64,000 nucleotides of DNA from Pseudomaricurvus sp033283175. GTDB taxonomy: Bacteria; Pseudomonadota; Gammaproteobacteria; Pseudomonadales; Cellvibrionaceae. Below, piece by piece: positions 42,691 through 51,406 of the stretch (position 1 is its first letter; the number at the start of each line of letters is the position of its first letter). The notes under the pieces were generated by a model that worked only from the letters and a program-made list of their open reading frames with translations, had not been told where the DNA came from and ran no database searches. Position numbers and translations under genes: made by a program. Location of the stretch: contig JAWMQM010000001.1 of assembly GCA_033283175.1 (NCBI GenBank), positions 1,426,001 through 1,490,000 of the forward strand. The letters run 5' to 3'.

Positions 42691-43401
42691 ATGACTGATG
42701 CTTTGGATCTCAAGCCGGAATTCAAACAGAAGGCGATTCGCAGCTACGTAATTCGCGGTGGCCGTATCACGGTCGCACAGAAGAAAGCGTTTGATCGTTA
42801 CTGGCCCCACTTCGGCCTCAGCTTGTTTGACGGGCCACTGGATATGGCGGCCACTTTTGGCCGTGAGGCACCGGTGGTGCTGGAAATTGGTTTTGGTATG
42901 GGCGAATCGCTGCTCTCCATGAGCCAGGCCGAAGCCGACAAGAATTTTATCGGCATTGAGGTCCACCCCCCGGGCGTGGGCAGTCTGATCAATAATGCGG
43001 GCAAGGCCGAAGTGGGCAACCTGCGCGTGTACATGGCCGATGCCGTGGACGTGCTGGACGACTGTATTGCCGACAACAGCCTCGATCGCTTCCAGCTCTA
43101 CTTTCCGGATCCGTGGCATAAGAAAAAGCACAACAAGCGTCGTATCGTGCAGCCGGCGTTTATCGAGCGCATCAAGGCCAAGCTCAAGCCCGGCGGTGTG
43201 ATTCACATGGCCACCGACTGGGAGGCTTATGCCGAGCATATGATGGAAGTGCTGTCCGCTGCAGAGGGTCTGGAAAACTGTGCCGGTGAATACCTCTTTG
43301 CCGAGCGGCCCGACTATCGCCCCATCACCAAGTTTGAGCAGCGCGGTGAGCGTCTTGGTCACGGCGTCTGGGATCTGCTGTTCCGCAAAACGTCCGCCTG
43401 A
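42691..43401 (+). CDS. trmB: tRNA (guanine-46-N7) methyltransferase
   Basis: 236 residues from the ATG at 42691 (E. coli 239). The open frame reaches 42238 but overlaps ygdD out of frame, so the later start is used. It makes m7G46 in the tRNA variable loop. SAM site LEIGFGMGESLLSM near 64-77, VEVHPPGV-like IGIEVHPPG, and the catalytic YFPDPWHKKKHNKRR near 133-147 are present, with TDWEAYAEHM toward the end. No unusual feature was seen. Confidence 0.96.
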   Translation: MTDALDLKPEFKQKAIRSYVIRGGRITVAQKKAFDRYWPHFGLSLFDGPLDMAATFGREAPVVLEIGFGMGESLLSMSQAEADKNFIGIEVHPPGVGSLINNAGKAEVGNLRVYMADAVDVLDDCIADNSLDRFQLYFPDPWHKKKHNKRRIVQPAFIERIKAKLKPGGVIHMATDWEAYAEHMMEVLSAAEGLENCAGEYLFAERPDYRPITKFEQRGERLGHGVWDLLFRKTSA

Positions 43402-43545
43402 TTGATCCGGTGTGACGTCTGTCACAATCGAATGTTACAATCCCTGCTGTTGAAATGATGCGGTACGCGCTGGCGTATCGCCATCTGTTCTGGTCAGGCG
43501 CCCGGCGCGTCACCCGTTCGCCCCGATTGGCAACAAGGACGCTGC

Positions 43546-44190
43546 ATGCTCGCACGTTTTACTCTGCTCTCCTTCCTCTCCCTGTTTTTGCTCGCCTGCC
43601 AAAGCGCTTACTACGGTGCGATGGAATCCGTCGGCTACCACAAGCGCGATATCCTGGTGGATCGCATCGAAGACGCCCGCGATGCCCAGGTGGATGTGAA
43701 GGAGCAGTTCTCCTCGGCGCTGGAGCGTTTCAGCACCGAGCTCAATTTTGATGGTGGCGAGCTGCAGCAGGCCTATGAGTTGGTCAACGACGAATACGAA
43801 GCCAGCCAGGCACGCGCCGATGAGCTGAGCGAGCGTATTGACAGCGTGGAAGAGGTGGCTGAAGCACTGTTTGAGGAGTGGCAGGAGGAGTTGTCACTCT
43901 ACACCAGCGCTACACTGCGCCGCCAGAGCGCGGCCAAACTGCAGGAGACCCGTCGCAACTACAGCCGTATGCTGGCCTCGATGCACACGACTGAGAAAAA
44001 AATGCAGCCGGTATTAAATACCCTGCGCGATCAGTCGCTCTATCTCAAGCACAACCTCAACGCCCGTGCGGTGGCGTCTCTCAAAAATGAATTTTCAACC
44101 CTAAAGCGGGATATCAACGTATTGCTAAGGGATGTGGAAACTTCCATTGCCGCCGCCGATCAATTCATGAGTCAGCTAGCTGACAACTGA
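43546..44190 (+). CDS. DUF2959 family lipoprotein
   Basis: 214 residues. A lipoprotein signal ends in LLAC (Cys about 18), so the mature protein is probably anchored to a membrane facing the periplasm. Position +2 after the cysteine is Gln, so no inner-membrane retention signal is seen and outer-membrane sorting is likely. The rest is almost wholly helical and charged, with long heptad-like stretches (LSERIDSVEEVAEALFEEW and similar) suggesting a coiled coil. YYGAMESVGYHKRDILVDR is the family start. Function is unknown. An OmpA-like gene follows 71 bases later. Confidence 0.85.
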   Translation: MLARFTLLSFLSLFLLACQSAYYGAMESVGYHKRDILVDRIEDARDAQVDVKEQFSSALERFSTELNFDGGELQQAYELVNDEYEASQARADELSERIDSVEEVAEALFEEWQEELSLYTSATLRRQSAAKLQETRRNYSRMLASMHTTEKKMQPVLNTLRDQSLYLKHNLNARAVASLKNEFSTLKRDINVLLRDVETSIAAADQFMSQLADN

Positions 44191-44261
44191 TGGTCTAAAC
44201 TTGTCTGGTCGCACCGGAGTTTGTGCCGGATAACATTCTCAATACCATAAGGAACAGTCCT

Positions 44262-45362
44262 ATGACGAAAACGCTCACTCGCCTTGCCGCTGCCACCGGA
44301 TTTGCGCTGGCCGCGGTTACACCGATGGTGCTGGCTGACGACCACAAATTCGAAATCAACGGTGGTCTCGGCTACCACCTGTTCGATGAAGACTGGGAGA
44401 TTGAAGACGATCTCTTTTACGGCATCGGTCTGGGCTATGTGATCGATCCCACCTGGACGGTCGAGGCCTGGTGGCTGGAGTCCGGCACTGAGGCCGAGGA
44501 CTTCAATATTGATGTGGATCTGCGTGAATACCGCGTTGATGTCCTCTACCACCTGGTGGAAGAGGGCGACTGGCGTCCGTTCATTGTTGCCGGTGTGGGT
44601 GATATGGAGTTCGATATCGATGGTTTCGACAAACACAGTGGTACCCGCCTGAACCTGGGTATGGGTGTGAAAAAAGCGTTGACTGAGCGTCTCAATTTGC
44701 GCGGTGACGTGCGTGTATTGAATAACATCGACGAAGAGATGACCGATCTGGCGGTGATGCTGGCCCTGAATTATGAGATTGGTGGTAACTACAGCAAATC
44801 CGAGCCGGCTCAGCAGCAGGCCAGCGATTCTGATGGTGACGGTGTAGAAGACAGCCTCGACCAGTGTCCGGGTACACCGGCCGGTGTGGCCGTGAATGCC
44901 CAGGGCTGCCCGCTGGACAGCGATGGTGACGGTGTCTACGACTACATGGACAAGTGCCCTGATACCGCTGCGGGCCTCAAGGTCGATGCCGATGGTTGTC
45001 CGGAAAAACTGGAAGAGAGCATCTCCATTACCCTGAAAGTACATTTTGATCACGACAGTGCGGTGGTCAAGGAGAGCTACTACAGCGATATCAAGCGCGT
45101 GGCTGACTATATGGCACAGTATGAGGGTTCGGTGGTGGAGATCGGTGGTCACTCCGATGACCGCGGTTCCGACACCTACAACCAGAAGCTGTCCCAGCGC
45201 CGCGCCGATTCAGTGGCTGCGGTATTGGTCAAGGAGTTTGGTATCGCCCAGGAGCGTGTGACCTCCAAGGGTTATGGTGAAGAGGGCCCGGTTGCCAGCA
45301 ACGATACCGAAGAGGGGCGTGAAGCCAACCGTCGGGTTGAGGCAATCATCAGCAGTCAGTAA
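44262..45362 (+). CDS. OmpA family outer-membrane protein with thrombospondin type 3 repeats
   Basis: 366 residues from the ATG at 44262, preceded by AAGGAAC. Signal peptide (about 1-26, ending VLADD), then a small eight-stranded-type beta-barrel (about 28-185) with alternating hydrophobic strands, two calcium-binding type 3 repeats (DSDGDGVEDSLDQCP, DSDGDGVYDYMDKCP; about 200-255), and a C-terminal OmpA peptidoglycan-binding domain with HFDHDSAVVK and IGGHSDDRGSDTYNQKLSQR. It resembles OprF. It would link the outer membrane to the wall. A strong bidirectional terminator follows. Confidence 0.93.
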   Translation: MTKTLTRLAAATGFALAAVTPMVLADDHKFEINGGLGYHLFDEDWEIEDDLFYGIGLGYVIDPTWTVEAWWLESGTEAEDFNIDVDLREYRVDVLYHLVEEGDWRPFIVAGVGDMEFDIDGFDKHSGTRLNLGMGVKKALTERLNLRGDVRVLNNIDEEMTDLAVMLALNYEIGGNYSKSEPAQQQASDSDGDGVEDSLDQCPGTPAGVAVNAQGCPLDSDGDGVYDYMDKCPDTAAGLKVDADGCPEKLEESISITLKVHFDHDSAVVKESYYSDIKRVADYMAQYEGSVVEIGGHSDDRGSDTYNQKLSQRRADSVAAVLVKEFGIAQERVTSKGYGEEGPVASNDTEEGREANRRVEAIISSQ

Positions 45363-45378
45363 GAGTCTGGCTGCGATA

Positions 45379-45412
45379 CAAAAAAACCGGCGCAATCTGC
45401 GCCGGTTTTTTT
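45379..45412 (+). terminator. Bidirectional terminator between the OmpA-like and Usp genes
   Basis: A7, CCGGCGCA (45387-45394), loop ATC, TGCGCCGG (45398-45405), T7. The A-run makes it work on the minus strand for the universal stress gene ending at 45458. Confidence 0.92.
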
Positions 45413-45457
45413 ATGCCGGGACTACTGTTCGCGGCGGGAGGCGGTGTAAGCACCGCC

Positions 45458-46309
45458 CTAGTTCACCACCAGAATATCGCACTCCAGCCGGTCGAGAACC
45501 TTTTCCGCGGTGTTGCCCAGCAGCAGGCCCCGCACACCCTTGCGGGCCACGGTCCCCAGCACCACCACATCACAGCGCAGCTCTTCAGCTACCTCGATAA
45601 TGGAATTTTTGGCAGAGCCCCGGCAGATATGCACCCGCTCCGGCAACAGGCCGTAGAGCCGGGCAATTTTCTGCTCGGCGGATTCGGCTTCATCATCCAC
45701 CAGCATTTGCAGCACCTCGGCAAGATCCGCCTTCTGTTCCAGTGCGGTGACACAGTGCAGGTCGGATTGCGTCGCCTCTGCCAGTCGCTGGGCCTCGGTC
45801 ATAATTGCGTTATTGAGCAGGTCGTGGCCGGGATCGTCGCTGTCCAGCGTGATGGCCGCCAGCAGCCGCTGCCCGGTCCAGGGATCGGGATCATTCACTA
45901 GCAGTACCGAGCATGGTGCTCCGCGCAGCAGCACCACATCCGAGGTGCGGGTAAGGTGGCGCTCCATCAGCGTGTGCGGGCTGGAGGATTTGAGGATGAG
46001 GTGGGCTCCGGCCTGTTCGCTGGCGCGGACCACAGAGTCCTGCCAGTCGCTGTTCCAGTAAGCCTCGGTGGTCACTGCCAGCCCCTCCTTGCGCAATGGG
46101 GCCGCCAGCTCCTCCAGTAATTGCTCGGTCTCCCTCATCAGCACTGTCTTGGCCTCACGGCGGGAGCTGAACTCCGACATGTCCTCGGTATGGTCACAGC
46201 AAAACAGGTGCAGCCTGGCATTCATCTCCACGGCAATCTGTTCTGCGCGCTTGAGCGCTATCTGCTCGATGGCGGTAGGATCGATAACCACAAACAGGGT
46301 GCTGGTCAC
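45458..46309 (-). CDS. Tandem universal stress protein (UspE-like)
   Basis: 283 residues made of two Usp domains (about 1-140 and 145-283). The second has the ATP-binding pattern GTVARKGVRGLLLGNTAEK (G-2x-G-9x-G-S/T type); the first ends SSSPHTLMERHLTRTSDV, where the glycines are replaced, so it may not bind ATP. UspE-type proteins are cytoplasmic and rise under starvation, stress or low oxygen. It is divergent from elbB over a gap of 92 bases. Confidence 0.9.
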   Translation of the reverse strand: MTSTLFVVIDPTAIEQIALKRAEQIAVEMNARLHLFCCDHTEDMSEFSSRREAKTVLMRETEQLLEELAAPLRKEGLAVTTEAYWNSDWQDSVVRASEQAGAHLILKSSSPHTLMERHLTRTSDVVLLRGAPCSVLLVNDPDPWTGQRLLAAITLDSDDPGHDLLNNAIMTEAQRLAEATQSDLHCVTALEQKADLAEVLQMLVDDEAESAEQKIARLYGLLPERVHICRGSAKNSIIEVAEELRCDVVVLGTVARKGVRGLLLGNTAEKVLDRLECDILVVN

Positions 46310-46401
46310 AATCGTATCCCTCCTTGGTGAGTGAGTTGTGAGCCTCTACAATATGGCACACATTGAATATTGTTGTTAACGGACCAGAGGGGTTTTGTGA
46401 C

Positions 46402-47058
46402 ATGTCAAAGAAAGTGGCGGTAATACTGGCAGGCAGTGGTGTATTTGATGGTTCCGAGATCCATGAAGCCGTCATCACTCTGCTGGCGCTGGATCGCGCT
46501 GGTGTGGCAGTACAGTGCTTCGCACCCGATGTGCCACAGCTGCACGTCATCAATCACCTCACCGGTGAGGTGATGGAAGGAGAACCGCGCAATGTGCTGG
46601 TAGAAGCAGCGCGCATTGCCCGTGGCGCGGTTAAGGATCTGAAAGAGGCCAGTGCCGCTGACTTTGATGCGCTGGTCATCCCCGGTGGCTTTGGTGTGGC
46701 AAAAAACCTGTCTGATTTTGCTCTCAAGGGGCCGGAGATGAGTGTGAATGCGGATTTGTTGGCTCTGGCCAAGGCCTTTCACGCTGCCGGCAAGCCAGTG
46801 GGCCTGATGTGCATTGCGCCGGCATTGGCGGCTGCCATTTTTGGCGAAGGTGTACAGTGCACCGTCGGCACTGACGCCGGCACCGCAGCGGCGCTGACGG
46901 CCATGGGTGCCAGTCACCAGGAGGCCGATGTCAATTCCATCGTGATAGACAGTGGCAACAAGCTGGTAACTACTCCGGCATACATGCTGGCAGGCAATAT
47001 CGCCGAAGCAGCATCCGGCATCGAAAAGCTGGTAGCCGAAATCGTGGCAATGGCGTAA
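46402..47058 (+). CDS. elbB: Glyoxalase ElbB (DJ-1/PfpI superfamily)
   Basis: 218 residues from the ATG at 46402 (E. coli ElbB 217). The earlier in-frame start at 46363 adds 13 residues without support. It is a class I amidotransferase-like fold with VAVILAGSGVFDGSEIHEAV at the start, PGGFGVAKNLSDFA near 110-123 and the nucleophile elbow LMCIAPALAA with the conserved cysteine near 136. ElbB has glyoxalase activity and was linked to early isoprenoid synthesis. The gene after it starts 35 bases downstream. Confidence 0.93.
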   Translation: MSKKVAVILAGSGVFDGSEIHEAVITLLALDRAGVAVQCFAPDVPQLHVINHLTGEVMEGEPRNVLVEAARIARGAVKDLKEASAADFDALVIPGGFGVAKNLSDFALKGPEMSVNADLLALAKAFHAAGKPVGLMCIAPALAAAIFGEGVQCTVGTDAGTAAALTAMGASHQEADVNSIVIDSGNKLVTTPAYMLAGNIAEAASGIEKLVAEIVAMA

Positions 47059-47093
47059 GTTGAGTCGCATGCCGGTGGTGAAATGAGACGGAC

Positions 47094-47726
47094 ATGGATG
47101 CCCCTTTAAGCGCAAGCGAAAAGCGCAACCGCAGGGTCCTGGCCCTGCTGGTGTTCCTCTGTCTGGTAATAGCACTGGTGTTGACCGTTAACAGGCGGAC
47201 AGCAAAGGAGGTTCGCTGGGACGAGACAACCCTGCGCCAGGCGTTGCAGCAGGAGATAACGCACACCCGGAAACTGGCCCGCGAACCGTTGCTGGTGACC
47301 GCTGTGCGGCAGCAAAATGCCGAGGGGCTGAGCAGGGCCGATATCCTGCGGCGTGATCTGGAGTGGATCTCAGGCGACGACTCCTCGCCCCTGAAACAGC
47401 GGCTGCTGGACAGCGAGGCAGCACGTTTTCTGCGTCTGCAGGTGGAGGGCAGCCGGGTCTACAGCGAAATGATCCTGACCGACCTGCAAGGAGCCAATGT
47501 CGCGGTCTATCCACTGAGCAGTGACTACTGGCAGGGCGATGAGGCCAAGTGGCGGCAAGTGGTTTTACAGGGGCAGGTGAGCTACCTCTCGCCCATCTCT
47601 GAAGACGTCAGCAGTGACAGCAACGTTGTGCAGCTATCGGTACCGGTAGTGGATGAGGCGCGCACCATCGGCGTGTTGATCGTCAGCATCCGCCTGAGTC
47701 ATGTCCTCTTTCGCCAACTCCACTGA
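47094..47726 (+). CDS. Single-pass membrane protein with a periplasmic sensor-like (PDC) domain
   Basis: 210 residues. One N-terminal membrane helix (about 15-33, ALLVFLCLVIALVLTV) puts the remainder outside. The rest resembles the first half of PDC/Cache sensor domains: a long helix with PLLVTAVRQQNAEGLSRADILRRDLEW, then SRVYSEMILTDLQGANVAVYPLSSDYWQGDEAKW and VVQLSVPVVDEARTIGVLIVSI. There is no kinase, cyclase or methyl-accepting output domain, and it ends right after the last strand. It may be a stand-alone ligand-binding subunit. A similar sensor-like region is fused to AlgC at 30181. Confidence 0.7.
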   Translation: MDAPLSASEKRNRRVLALLVFLCLVIALVLTVNRRTAKEVRWDETTLRQALQQEITHTRKLAREPLLVTAVRQQNAEGLSRADILRRDLEWISGDDSSPLKQRLLDSEAARFLRLQVEGSRVYSEMILTDLQGANVAVYPLSSDYWQGDEAKWRQVVLQGQVSYLSPISEDVSSDSNVVQLSVPVVDEARTIGVLIVSIRLSHVLFRQLH

Positions 47727-47744
47727 AGGCTCCGGGGGACAGGC

Positions 47745-49655
47745 TTACTCCGTCGACAGTGCCGCCTCCATCTCCTCGTACTCTTCGCTCAGGGACATCC
47801 ACTCTTCTTCCGTATCGCTCAATTGCTGGCGCAGCTCCCCCTGCTGTTTCAGCAGCCCCTGCAATTCGGCTTTTTTCCCGTCGGTATAGAGCGATTGGTC
47901 GCTGAGTTGTTCTTCCAGCTGGCTGAGCGCCTGCTGCTGTTGCTCCATGCGTTTCTCGGCAGCCTGAACTTTTTTGCGTAGCGGTTGCAGTTGCTGGCGC
48001 AGTGCAGCCGCAGCCTGTCGCTGTTGCCGGCGGTCAACTTTGATCTCGGCATCGGCCGTGGCCGGAGCGCTTGAGGGGGTGTCCGGGGAACGATTGTTGT
48101 CGTTCATCCAGCGATGGTAGTCCTCCAGGTCGCCGTTGAACTCTTCCACTTTACCGTTAGCCACCAGCAGGAACTCGTCCACGGTGTTGCGCAGCAGGTG
48201 ACGGTCGTGGGAGATGACCAGTACCGCGCCGGGGTAGCTCTGCAGTGCCAGCGTCAGCGCTTCACGCATTTCCAGGTCGAGGTGGTTGGTGGGCTCGTCC
48301 AGCAGCAGCACGTTGGGCTTTTGCCAGGCGATTAACGCCAGTGCCAGGCGTGCTTTCTCACCGCCGGAAAAATGACGGATCACTTCGAAGGCGCGATCAC
48401 CGTGGAAGCCGAAGCCGCCGAGGAAATTGCGAATTTCCTGTTCCCGCGTGCCGGGACTGAGACGCTGGATGTGCAGGGCCGGGCTGGCACCCAGATCCAG
48501 GGCTTCCAGCTGGTGCTGGTTGAAGTAGCCCAGCGCCAGGTGTTCACCCCGTGTGCGCTCGCCACTGAGCAGGGCCAGTTCACCCACCAGTGACTTCATC
48601 AGTGTGGACTTGCCTGCGCCGTTGGGACCCAGCAGACCGTAGCGGCTGCCGCTGTCGATACGCAGGTTTACCTCATTGAGAATGGTTTTGTCGCTGTAGC
48701 CGAGGCGGGCGTCGCTTAACTGCAGCAGTGGCTGTGATGTCTTGTCGCTGCAGGGAATCTGGAACTGGAAAGGCGAATCCACATGGGCCGGCGCAATGGT
48801 CTCGAGCCGCTGCAGTGCTTTTAACCGGCTCTGTGCCTGCTTGGCCTTGCTGGCCTTGGCACGGAAGCGTTCGACAAAGCGCTCGATGTGGGCGATCTGT
48901 GCCTGCTGTTTTTCAAACATCTGCTGCTGTTGTGCCAGGCGTTCGCTGCGCTGGCGTTCAAAATCGGAGTAGCTGCCGCTGTAGAGCGTCAGCTTTTGCT
49001 GATCCAGGTGGATGATCTGCTCCACCGTGTTGTCGAGAAAGTCGCGGTCGTGGGAGATGACCAGCAGCGTACCGCGAAACTGTTTGAGCCGTTGCTCCAG
49101 CCACCAGGTGGTGTCCAGATCCAGGTGGTTGGTGGGTTCGTCCAGCAACAGCAGATCGGCCGGGCACATCAGCGCCCGGGCCAGATTCAGGCGAATGCGC
49201 CAGCCGCCGGAAAAGTCCGCCACGGAACGGTCGCCATCGCCGGCGCGAAATCCCAGTCCGTAGAGCAGCTCCTGGGCGCGGGCCTCGGCGGTGTAGCCAT
49301 CGATGGCTTCAAAGTCGGCGTAGTGCCTGGCCAGCAGGTCGCCATCGCCGTCGCAACCGGCAATGGACTGCTGCACCTCGCGGAAGCGTTCATCGCCGTC
49401 CAGCACATAATCCAGTGCCCGGCGATCACTGTGCTCGATCTCCTGGGCCATGTGGGCGATACGCCAACCGGCGGGAATCTGGCACTCACCCTGATCGGGG
49501 GCCAGCTGGCCGGTCAGCAGTTTGAACAGCGTCGACTTGCCGCTGCCGTTGGCGCCAATAAGCCCGGCCCGGTGACCGTCGTGCAGGCGCAGCTGTGCGC
49601 CCTCCAGCAGGATCTTGCTGCCGCGCTGTAAATTGAGATCGTGAAGTGTAATCAT
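47745..49655 (-). CDS. yheS: ABC-F family ATPase YheS
   Basis: 636 residues (E. coli YheS 637). ABC-F proteins act on stalled ribosomes and have no membrane part. Two ABC cassettes: Walker A GANGSGKST and GPNGAGKST, signatures FSGGW and FSGGE, Walker B LLLLDEPTNHLD in both. The inter-domain linker (about 240-300) is a charged helical hairpin with RFRAKASKAKQAQSRLK. The C-terminal 100 residues are a Gln/Lys-rich coiled coil (RRQQRQAAAALRQQLQPLRK). It is convergent with the PDC protein and divergent from the TIGR02444 gene, as in Pseudomonas. Confidence 0.94.
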   Translation of the reverse strand: MITLHDLNLQRGSKILLEGAQLRLHDGHRAGLIGANGSGKSTLFKLLTGQLAPDQGECQIPAGWRIAHMAQEIEHSDRRALDYVLDGDERFREVQQSIAGCDGDGDLLARHYADFEAIDGYTAEARAQELLYGLGFRAGDGDRSVADFSGGWRIRLNLARALMCPADLLLLDEPTNHLDLDTTWWLEQRLKQFRGTLLVISHDRDFLDNTVEQIIHLDQQKLTLYSGSYSDFERQRSERLAQQQQMFEKQQAQIAHIERFVERFRAKASKAKQAQSRLKALQRLETIAPAHVDSPFQFQIPCSDKTSQPLLQLSDARLGYSDKTILNEVNLRIDSGSRYGLLGPNGAGKSTLMKSLVGELALLSGERTRGEHLALGYFNQHQLEALDLGASPALHIQRLSPGTREQEIRNFLGGFGFHGDRAFEVIRHFSGGEKARLALALIAWQKPNVLLLDEPTNHLDLEMREALTLALQSYPGAVLVISHDRHLLRNTVDEFLLVANGKVEEFNGDLEDYHRWMNDNNRSPDTPSSAPATADAEIKVDRRQQRQAAAALRQQLQPLRKKVQAAEKRMEQQQQALSQLEEQLSDQSLYTDGKKAELQGLLKQQGELRQQLSDTEEEWMSLSEEYEEMEAALSTE

Positions 49656-49696
49656 GCGGCTATTTTACCACGCCCACCTCCACTTAAGCCTTCACC

Positions 49697-50188
49697 ATGA
49701 TGCAGTCACCGCAATCTTTTTGGCAGTTTGCCGTCAGCCTGTACGGCTTCGACGGTGTGCAGCCCTTGCTGCTGCGCTGGCAGGATGAGAAAGGGCTGGA
49801 GGTCACCCTGTTGCTGTGGGCCCTGTGGCTGGATCTGCAGGGCCTGCCCTGGAACGAGGCGTTGTGGCAGCAGGGCTTGTCAGGCACGACAGCGGGGCGT
49901 CGGCGAATCAAGCGTTGGCGTTTCTGCCGTCGTTGCTGCCCGCGTTCATTGGGTTGGTTAAGGGGTTGGTTCCTGCGAGTGGAGCTGGACAGGGAGCGAA
50001 GAGTGATTGATCAGCTGCAACAGCTGACCCTATCGGCCAGCGTGGTGCCAGGGGACACAGGCGGTGCAGACCTGCACCTGCATTACACCGGTCGACTGCT
50101 GCAGACCCTGGAATTACAGGATCAACAGCCGCGGTTGGAAGAGTTACTGCAGTACTGGCGAGCGGGAGATAACCAGGCGCCGGCCTGA
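49697..50188 (+). CDS. TIGR02444 family protein
   Basis: 163 residues (ATG at 49697 or the adjacent ATG at 49700). It is helical, with SFWQFAVSLYGFDGVQPLLLRWQDEKGLEVTLLLW at the start, a basic middle containing RRRIKRWRFCRRCC and a C-terminal acidic helix. It fits the TIGR02444 family, found between the ABC-F gene and algP in Pseudomonas. Function is unknown. No signal peptide or catalytic motif is visible. Confidence 0.8.
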   Translation: MMQSPQSFWQFAVSLYGFDGVQPLLLRWQDEKGLEVTLLLWALWLDLQGLPWNEALWQQGLSGTTAGRRRIKRWRFCRRCCPRSLGWLRGWFLRVELDRERRVIDQLQQLTLSASVVPGDTGGADLHLHYTGRLLQTLELQDQQPRLEELLQYWRAGDNQAPA

Positions 50189-50247
50189 ATCCGTCGCCCA
50201 CAAAAAAGGGCCGGCAGCCGGACCGAAATCCCGCTGGCCGACCCCGG

Positions 50248-50268
50248 GGCAGTGGTTAGACCACTGCC
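50248..50268. terminator. Hairpin between the TIGR02444 gene and algP
   Basis: GGCAGTGGT (50248-50256), loop TAG, ACCACTGCC (50260-50268). It is a nine-bp stem between convergent ends, 60 bases after one stop and 13 after the algP stop. There is no T-run on either strand. Confidence 0.5.
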
Positions 50269-50280
50269 AGGGTGCGGTAC

Positions 50281-51306
50281 TTACTCCTCGCCGAACAGGC
50301 TTGGGCTCAGGGGAGCCGCAGGAGCGGTTGCTGCTGGTGCAGCGGCTTCAGGAGCTGCTGCTGGCTTTGGCGCAGCGGCTTTTTTCGGCGCAGCGGCTTT
50401 GGCTTTGGCCGGTGTCTTCTTAACGCTCACTTTTTTGGCGCTGGTTTTCTTCGCTGCGGCCTTTTTGGGAGCTGCTTTTTTTGGGGCTGCTTTGGCGGCT
50501 TTAGGCTTGGCGGCGGCCTTGGTTTTGGCAGCGGTTTTCTTGGCTACAGGCTTTTTCACTGCTGCCTTTTTGGTAGTGGTTTTAGCGGCTGGCTTGGCAG
50601 CAGCGGCTTTTTTGGCTGGTGCTTTACGGGTTTTGGCTTTAGCAGCAGCTTTCTTGGCGGCGGCCTTGGCTTTTACGGCTGCAGCTTTGGCTTTCGCCTT
50701 GGCCTTGGCAGCGGCTTTTTTCTCCGCAGCTTTGGCTTTGGCAGCAGCAGCTTTGGCTTTGGCCTTGGCAGCGGCGGCGGCTTTCTTGGCAGCAGCCTTG
50801 GCTTTTACGGCGTCTGCCTTGGCCTTGGCTTTGGCTTTAACAGCGGCTTTCTTGTCGGCAACTTTCTGCTTTTGGGCAGCGATGCGAGCGGCCTTGGCAG
50901 CGGCTTTCTTCATTTCTGCTTCTGCTTTGGCGGTGGCCTTGGCAATGGCAGAAGCGGTTTTGTTGGCTTCGGCAATGGATTTAAGAGCGGCCTGGGCTTG
51001 TTTTACGGCAGCCTGACTGGCGGCGGTCACTTTCTTCTGGGCGTTTACGTCGGCGGCAGCTTTGCTGGCCTTAGTGACGTTCGCTGCAGTTTTCTTGGCT
51101 GCGGCAGCCTTTTTCGCAGTAGTTGCTTTGCCGGTCAGAGTGGTCAGCTTCTTTTTCTCAGCGGCAACCGCTTTTACGGCTACGGCTACGGCTTTTTTGG
51201 CATCAGCTACCTGTTTGGTGCGTGCCTTTTCCAGCTCGGTTTTCAGTTTGGCAATTTGGGATTCCAGATCAGAGATCGGATCGACAACTTTTTTGCGGGC
51301 TGCCAT
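50281..51306 (-). CDS. algP: Lys/Ala-rich histone H1-like protein (AlgP family)
   Basis: 341 residues from the ATG at 51306, which has AGGAAG seven bases before; the ATG two codons earlier is too close to it. The first 60 residues are an ordinary helical segment (DPISDLESQIAKLKTELEKARTK), and the rest is almost only Lys and Ala with some Pro, Thr and Val, in degenerate repeats such as AKAKAAAAKAKAAEKK. AlgP (AlgR3) of P. aeruginosa has the same composition and the same neighbours (TIGR02444, FKBP, algQ/rsd). It binds DNA and was reported to affect alginate gene expression. Repeat length can vary by slippage. Confidence 0.88.
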   Translation of the reverse strand: MAARKKVVDPISDLESQIAKLKTELEKARTKQVADAKKAVAVAVKAVAAEKKKLTTLTGKATTAKKAAAAKKTAANVTKASKAAADVNAQKKVTAASQAAVKQAQAALKSIAEANKTASAIAKATAKAEAEMKKAAAKAARIAAQKQKVADKKAAVKAKAKAKADAVKAKAAAKKAAAAAKAKAKAAAAKAKAAEKKAAAKAKAKAKAAAVKAKAAAKKAAAKAKTRKAPAKKAAAAKPAAKTTTKKAAVKKPVAKKTAAKTKAAAKPKAAKAAPKKAAPKKAAAKKTSAKKVSVKKTPAKAKAAAPKKAAAPKPAAAPEAAAPAATAPAAPLSPSLFGEE

Positions 51307-51379
51307 ATTCATGCTTCCTTTTGGGTGGTCTAGTTAAGAGCGATTGCGCAGGGTTTTTCTTTTTGCCGGGCGGCTATTG

Positions 51380-51406
51380 AAAAGCGGGCGGATGATACCC
51401 GCTTTT
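51380..51406. terminator. Terminator-like hairpin in the algP leader
   Basis: AAAAGCGGG (51380-51388) pairs with CCCGCTTTT (51398-51406), nine-base loop. It works as a terminator stem in both directions. It lies 74 bases upstream of the algP start, so it would be inside the algP leader if that promoter is further upstream and could attenuate it. Otherwise it separates the two divergent units. Confidence 0.5.

Noticed and set aside
50272..51333. 353-codon Gly/Phe-rich frame on the plus strand, opposite algP
   Set aside because: It is the antisense of Lys/Ala repeats (AAG/GCN codons read backwards give Phe, Leu, Gly, Ser); it has no independent start signal.
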